Positions 5,941-7,955 of a stretch of 7,955 bases of DNA are shown here, one piece after another. Numbering within the stretch: the stretch's first letter is position 1; each line of letters opens with the position of its first letter. Under the pieces are notes generated by a model. It searched no databases. It saw nothing but the letters and a program-made list of their open reading frames with translations, and had not been told where the DNA came from. The DNA comes from CAZKYP01 sp964556885. GTDB taxonomy: Bacteria; Planctomycetota; Phycisphaerae; Sedimentisphaerales; Anaerobacaceae. The translations under genes were made by a program, and so were the position numbers. Location: positions 1-7,955 of the forward strand of contig CAZKYP010000148.1 of NCBI GenBank assembly GCA_964556885.1, in the 5' to 3' direction.

Positions 5941-6594
5941 ATGACACAACAATGGGAAAAAACTGTGGATAACGAACAGCGACATAAAAGACTGCGGCTG
6001 CTGATTAAAAAGCTCAATCAGGAACGCAGAAAGCAGTCTAAAAAGATAGATATACTTTGTAATGACTTTATATCGGCCCAGAAGGATTTTATCATGAAAC
6101 TCAGGACGATCAGTTTCATGGCCGGTTTTTATGAGTCGATTATAGGGATAAATGATTTAAGTGGTCTTTTATCTACCGCGGCCGGACTTATAAAAGCGGA
6201 ATACCCGGATGTGAGTATTACCTTCTTCCTGCGGCAGGGTGACGGTTTTGAAATGCACATGTTCGAATGTGAACATCCGATTGCTTTTGCCAAGCAGCAT
6301 CTTGAGAATTGTTTCAGCCATGAATTGATGGATTCCATCTGCAAATCGAACAAAATATGTACTCTTGATGATATGTTTGCGATGGGTTTGCAGGGTAATC
6401 TGGTCGGGCTTAACAAGGTTTCGATACTGACAATTCCTTTAAGTGAGTTCGGCTCGTCATTAGGTTTCATGATGATATGTCGCTCATCTGAGAATAAATT
6501 AACTGTAGATCAAGTGGATAATATTTCCTCGGTTATCTGTGGTATTTGTCGAGCTATTGTTTCCTGTCGGACGATTTCCCACAATTCAAATTAG
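5941..6594 (+). CDS. Coiled-coil protein with a GAF-like sensor domain
   Basis: A 217-residue soluble protein that I cannot assign to a named family. Residues about 12-56 are highly charged and helical (RLRLLIKKLNQERRKQSKKI) and likely form a coiled coil. Residues about 72-208 look like a GAF-type sensor fold: a helix (LSGLLSTAAGLIKAEYP), a strand VSITFFLRQ, a middle helix near SHELMDSICKSN, then VSILTIPLSEFGSSLGFMMI and a closing helix DQVDNISSVICGICRAIVS. No kinase, cyclase or DNA-binding output domain is attached, so it may be a ligand-binding or partner-binding module acting with another protein. Seven cysteines are scattered without an obvious metal motif. The ribosome binding site upstream of ATG 5941 is weak; the start is chosen as the first ATG. 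It stands alone between a divergent gene and tRNA-Phe. Confidence 0.6.
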   Translation: MTQQWEKTVDNEQRHKRLRLLIKKLNQERRKQSKKIDILCNDFISAQKDFIMKLRTISFMAGFYESIIGINDLSGLLSTAAGLIKAEYPDVSITFFLRQGDGFEMHMFECEHPIAFAKQHLENCFSHELMDSICKSNKICTLDDMFAMGLQGNLVGLNKVSILTIPLSEFGSSLGFMMICRSSENKLTVDQVDNISSVICGICRAIVSCRTISHNSN

Positions 6595-6792
6595 ATACTG
6601 GTCAGGTTCTGTTTGCGGGATTTGAGTAGTATATTGACATGATTTTCGACTTGTGTCTGATTTTTTTAAAATAATACAGCTTTTTTCATTTTTCTTGCTT
6701 TATTTTCCATCCTGATTTAAATTATTATATAACTTCTTAGGCTGGAAATATCTAACTGGTTTAAAGCCTGAAAAGTTTGTTTACCGTATATA

Positions 6793-6865
<73 letters not shown>

Positions 6866-6881
6866 TTGGAGTAAAGTTTTG

Positions 6882-6914
6882 AAATCCAAGAACTTATGAA
6901 TTCTTGGATTTTTT
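6882..6914 (+). terminator. Intrinsic terminator of tRNA-Phe
   Basis: AAATCCAAGAA (6882-6892) and TTCTTGGATTT (6901-6911) form a perfect 11-pair stem with an 8-base loop, running straight into TTTT. It starts 16 bases after the mature tRNA end, so the tRNA gene is probably a single-gene transcription unit on its 3' side. Confidence 0.8.
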
Positions 6915-6934
6915 CATTTCTTCCTTACAGGAAA

Positions 6935-7043
6935 CCACGGATTTACCCGTGGATGAATACAAAAATCCTTCTCTCTGCGAATAGCAGAGGTAAGGTCGGT
7001 TTTGAAGAAACCGTTACAGTAAGTGCCCCGGGCTTGCCCGGGG
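6935..7043 (+). repeat. Array of four consecutive hairpins, possible end of a small mobile element
   Basis: Four separate stems occur in 109 bases. (1) CCACGG (6935-6940) with CCGTGG (6947-6952). (2) CTCTGC (6973-6978) with GCAGAG (6984-6989), loop GAATA. (3) CGGTTT (6997-7002) with AAACCG (7008-7013), extended by GTAA (6990-6993) with TTAC (7014-7017) past a three-base bulge. (4) CCCCGGGCTTGCCCGGGG (7026-7043). The stretch ends within two bases of the point where recombinase-like coding sequence begins. Hairpin-rich ends of this kind are known from IS200/IS605-type elements and their guide RNAs, and from REP-like palindromes. Which of these applies cannot be told here, and no transposase for such an element is present. 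A structured RNA is another option. Confidence 0.5.
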
Positions 7044-7044
7044 G

Positions 7045-7167
7045 AATCTAAGGAGAACTGCTGCTACGATAGCTGCGAGACCAAGTGATCCGTTCGCTGT
7101 TCAAAGACTTCTTGGCCATGCGGATGTGAATATGGCTACCAGATATGTTCAGGATGTCTCTGCTTAG
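7045..7167 (+). pseudogene. Tyrosine recombinase (phage-type integrase), C-terminal remnant
   Basis: Forty codons and a TAG encode the end of a tyrosine recombinase catalytic domain. Visible are NLRRTAAT, matching the HxLRRT box with its catalytic Arg but with His-Asp replaced at the edge; VQRLLGHADV with the conserved LGH histidine; and MATRYV with the nucleophile Tyr (Tyr34 of the fragment), 9 residues after that His. The N-terminal domain and first catalytic Arg are missing; upstream sequence is the hairpin array, so the gene was cut at the codon for the Asp of HDLRRT (about 7045). There is no plausible start codon and the piece cannot work alone. Its place behind tRNA-Phe fits a decayed element that integrated at this tRNA. 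Confidence 0.75.
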
Positions 7168-7238
7168 ACAGACAAGGTGATAGAAAATAGCAGGAACTTT
7201 TTAATACAAAAAATGCTATGACTTTTCTTTTTCGTTGA

Positions 7239-7367
7239 TTGCCAACGACTATTTCTAGGTCGAACTATAAAATGGTCGAAGCTAAGAAATGGACAACACC
7301 AATAAGGACTTGGAAGGCGGCCCTCAGTCAATTTGCTGTTCGATTTGAGGGTCGTTTCCCAATATAA
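7239..7367 (+). pseudogene. IS256/Mutator-family transposase, C-terminal remnant
   Basis: The open stretch is bounded by a TGA at 7236-7238 and ends at TAA 7365-7367. From 7284 it encodes KKWTTPIRTWKAALSQFAV and then RFEGRFPI, which resembles the extreme C-terminus of IS256-family transposases (pattern KKWTMPIRNW...LSQF.I.FEGR). The part before 7272 has no recognisable similarity. All catalytic residues of this DDE transposase lie far upstream and are absent, so this is a dead fragment. It lies 71 bases after the recombinase remnant and in the same direction. The family call rests on one motif recognised by eye. Confidence 0.6.
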
Positions 7368-7372
7368 TGGAA

Positions 7373-7390
7373 GGAACATTTACACAGTTC
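7373..7390 (+). mobile_element. Possible right terminal repeat of the IS256-like remnant
   Basis: Five bases after the transposase stop is GGAACATTTACACAGTTC. Ends with a TTTACACA-like core close behind the transposase stop are usual for IS256-family elements. No matching left end is visible in the window, so the outer boundary and any target duplication cannot be fixed. A small palindrome, GTTCATTGAAC (7387-7397), overlaps its end. Confidence 0.35.
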
Positions 7391-7432
7391 ATTGAACAGA
7401 TCCATCAAATGTCTTTAAAAGCCCCTTGACTT

Positions 7433-7446
7433 CGATAATATTATCG
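7433..7446. repeat. Perfect 14-base palindrome
   Basis: CGATAATATTATCG reads the same on both strands. It is preceded by TTGACT (7426-7431) and followed on the plus strand by TGTTTTT. It may be an operator-like site or a weak terminator for plus-strand read-through; its stem is AT-rich and no flanking gene explains it, since the gene on the right ends 25 bases away on the other strand. Confidence 0.4.
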
Positions 7447-7470
7447 TGTTTTTCCACTGTTGTGTTCCAA

Positions 7471-7955
7471 TTATGCTAAGGCCTTGTAATAAAGCTTCTG
7501 ATTTTGCAGTATTACTTCGATTGTGCCTTCAGCGGATAATTCTTCTATGTACTTAACAACTTCGTTTCGGTGAAGACCGAGACCTGCGGCAATATCCTCA
7601 ATTGAACAAGGCCTGCGCTGCAGCAATGTCAATATATCCTCGAGTCTAGCAGTAAAGTCTTGTTCTTTGTGAACATCCTTGTAGCCAGCTATAACTTCTG
7701 CTCTTTCGTATAATTGGGCGGTTACTGTCTCTAATTGTCTTTTTGGCACCGGCTCGGCAAAATGTTCAGCAGGCGGACGAGTTACTGTGTTTACCTGAAC
7801 TAAGTCCGGCCGTATGGCAGTTACACAGGTTTTTAGTCTGTTGATTTCTGCTTCTGGAGTTGTTACTCCGGCCAATAGGAATACTTCTAACAAATATCGA
7901 CCACTATAAACCTTGCGAAAATCCACAAGTCCCTGAAGCATTTTGCTGAATGTAA
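7471..7955 (-). CDS. Radical SAM protein with C-terminal winged helix (C-terminal half, cut by window edge)
   Basis: About 160 residues of a larger protein. The frame stays open to the right edge, upstream of the first visible ATG (7941), and those extra codons (TFSK before MLQGLVDFRK) fit the family, so the true start lies outside. The visible part covers the late barrel of a radical SAM enzyme like the COG0731 (TYW1-related) Fe-S oxidoreductases: LLEVFLLAGVTTPEAEINRL and IRPDLVQVNTVTRPPAE. A basic/helical link follows, and the tail (about the last 55 residues) is a winged helix: ILTLLQRRPCSIEDIAAGLG, LHRNEVVKYIEELSAEGTIE. The CxxxCxxC cluster motif would be in the missing N-terminal half, so the radical SAM call rests on the downstream motifs only. 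The substrate is not known. It faces the mobile-element remnants with its 3' end. Confidence 0.72.
   Translation of the reverse strand, partial: TFSKMLQGLVDFRKVYSGRYLLEVFLLAGVTTPEAEINRLKTCVTAIRPDLVQVNTVTRPPAEHFAEPVPKRQLETVTAQLYERAEVIAGYKDVHKEQDFTARLEDILTLLQRRPCSIEDIAAGLGLHRNEVVKYIEELSAEGTIEVILQNQKLYYKALA

Noticed and set aside
6129..6470. Minus-strand open frame of 113 codons
   Set aside because: Antisense to the GAF-like gene and without a ribosome binding site or recognisable motif.
6634..6639. TTGACA as a tRNA-Phe promoter element
   Set aside because: A perfect -35 hexamer, but no acceptable -10 at 16-18 bases and about 150 bases from the tRNA gene.
7164..7379. Minus-strand open frame of 71 codons
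   Set aside because: It is antisense to the IS256-like remnant, whose plus-strand reading gives a recognisable transposase motif.

Overview
The window (about 8 kb, moderate GC) looks like chromosomal DNA of a Gram-negative-type bacterium. The best guess is a planctomycete-like (PVC group, Phycisphaerae-type) genome. The reasons are a Tat-exported aldo/keto reductase, a large inner-membrane/AsmA-like protein of a family reported only from bacteria with outer membranes, and the general style of the proteins. This is an inference from protein character; no rRNA or other phylogenetic marker is present.

Layout, left to right. (1) 1-1044, minus strand: the acetyl-CoA carboxylase pair accB-accC. 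accC runs off the left edge. A good promoter (1134-1161) and a short leader with a hairpin lie upstream of accB. (2) 1249-1848, plus strand: a divergent gene for a 2H-phosphoesterase (2'-5' RNA ligase/LigT-like) protein. (3) 1849-2284: a 436-base gap with stacked inverted repeats and a candidate promoter. (4) 2285-3611, plus strand: a two-gene operon of a Tat-signal aldo/keto reductase and a short Rrf2-family regulator that lacks the cysteine triad of Fe-S members. (5) 3707-5548, minus strand: a 613-residue membrane protein that appears to fuse two families usually encoded by adjacent genes (TIGR03546-like membrane domain plus TIGR03545/AsmA-like domain). (6) 5941-6594, plus strand: a coiled-coil plus GAF-like orphan protein. 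(7) 6793-6914: tRNA-Phe(GAA) with its own intrinsic terminator. (8) 6935-7400: decayed mobile DNA behind the tRNA, with four consecutive hairpins, the last 40 codons of a tyrosine recombinase, and the C-terminal end of an IS256/Mutator-type transposase with a possible terminal repeat. (9) 7471-7955, minus strand: the C-terminal half of a radical SAM protein with a winged-helix tail, running off the right edge.

How the parts relate. accB and accC make the biotin carrier and biotin carboxylase of fatty acid synthesis. The reductase and Rrf2 regulator are probably co-transcribed and may be a self-regulated redox response unit. The fused membrane/AsmA-like protein probably acts at the inner membrane/periplasm interface. 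The tRNA-Phe 3' flank behaves like a used integration site: it holds only fragments of integration and transposition genes, and no intact element or matching att repeat is visible. No CRISPR array, toxin-antitoxin pair or intact defence system was seen.
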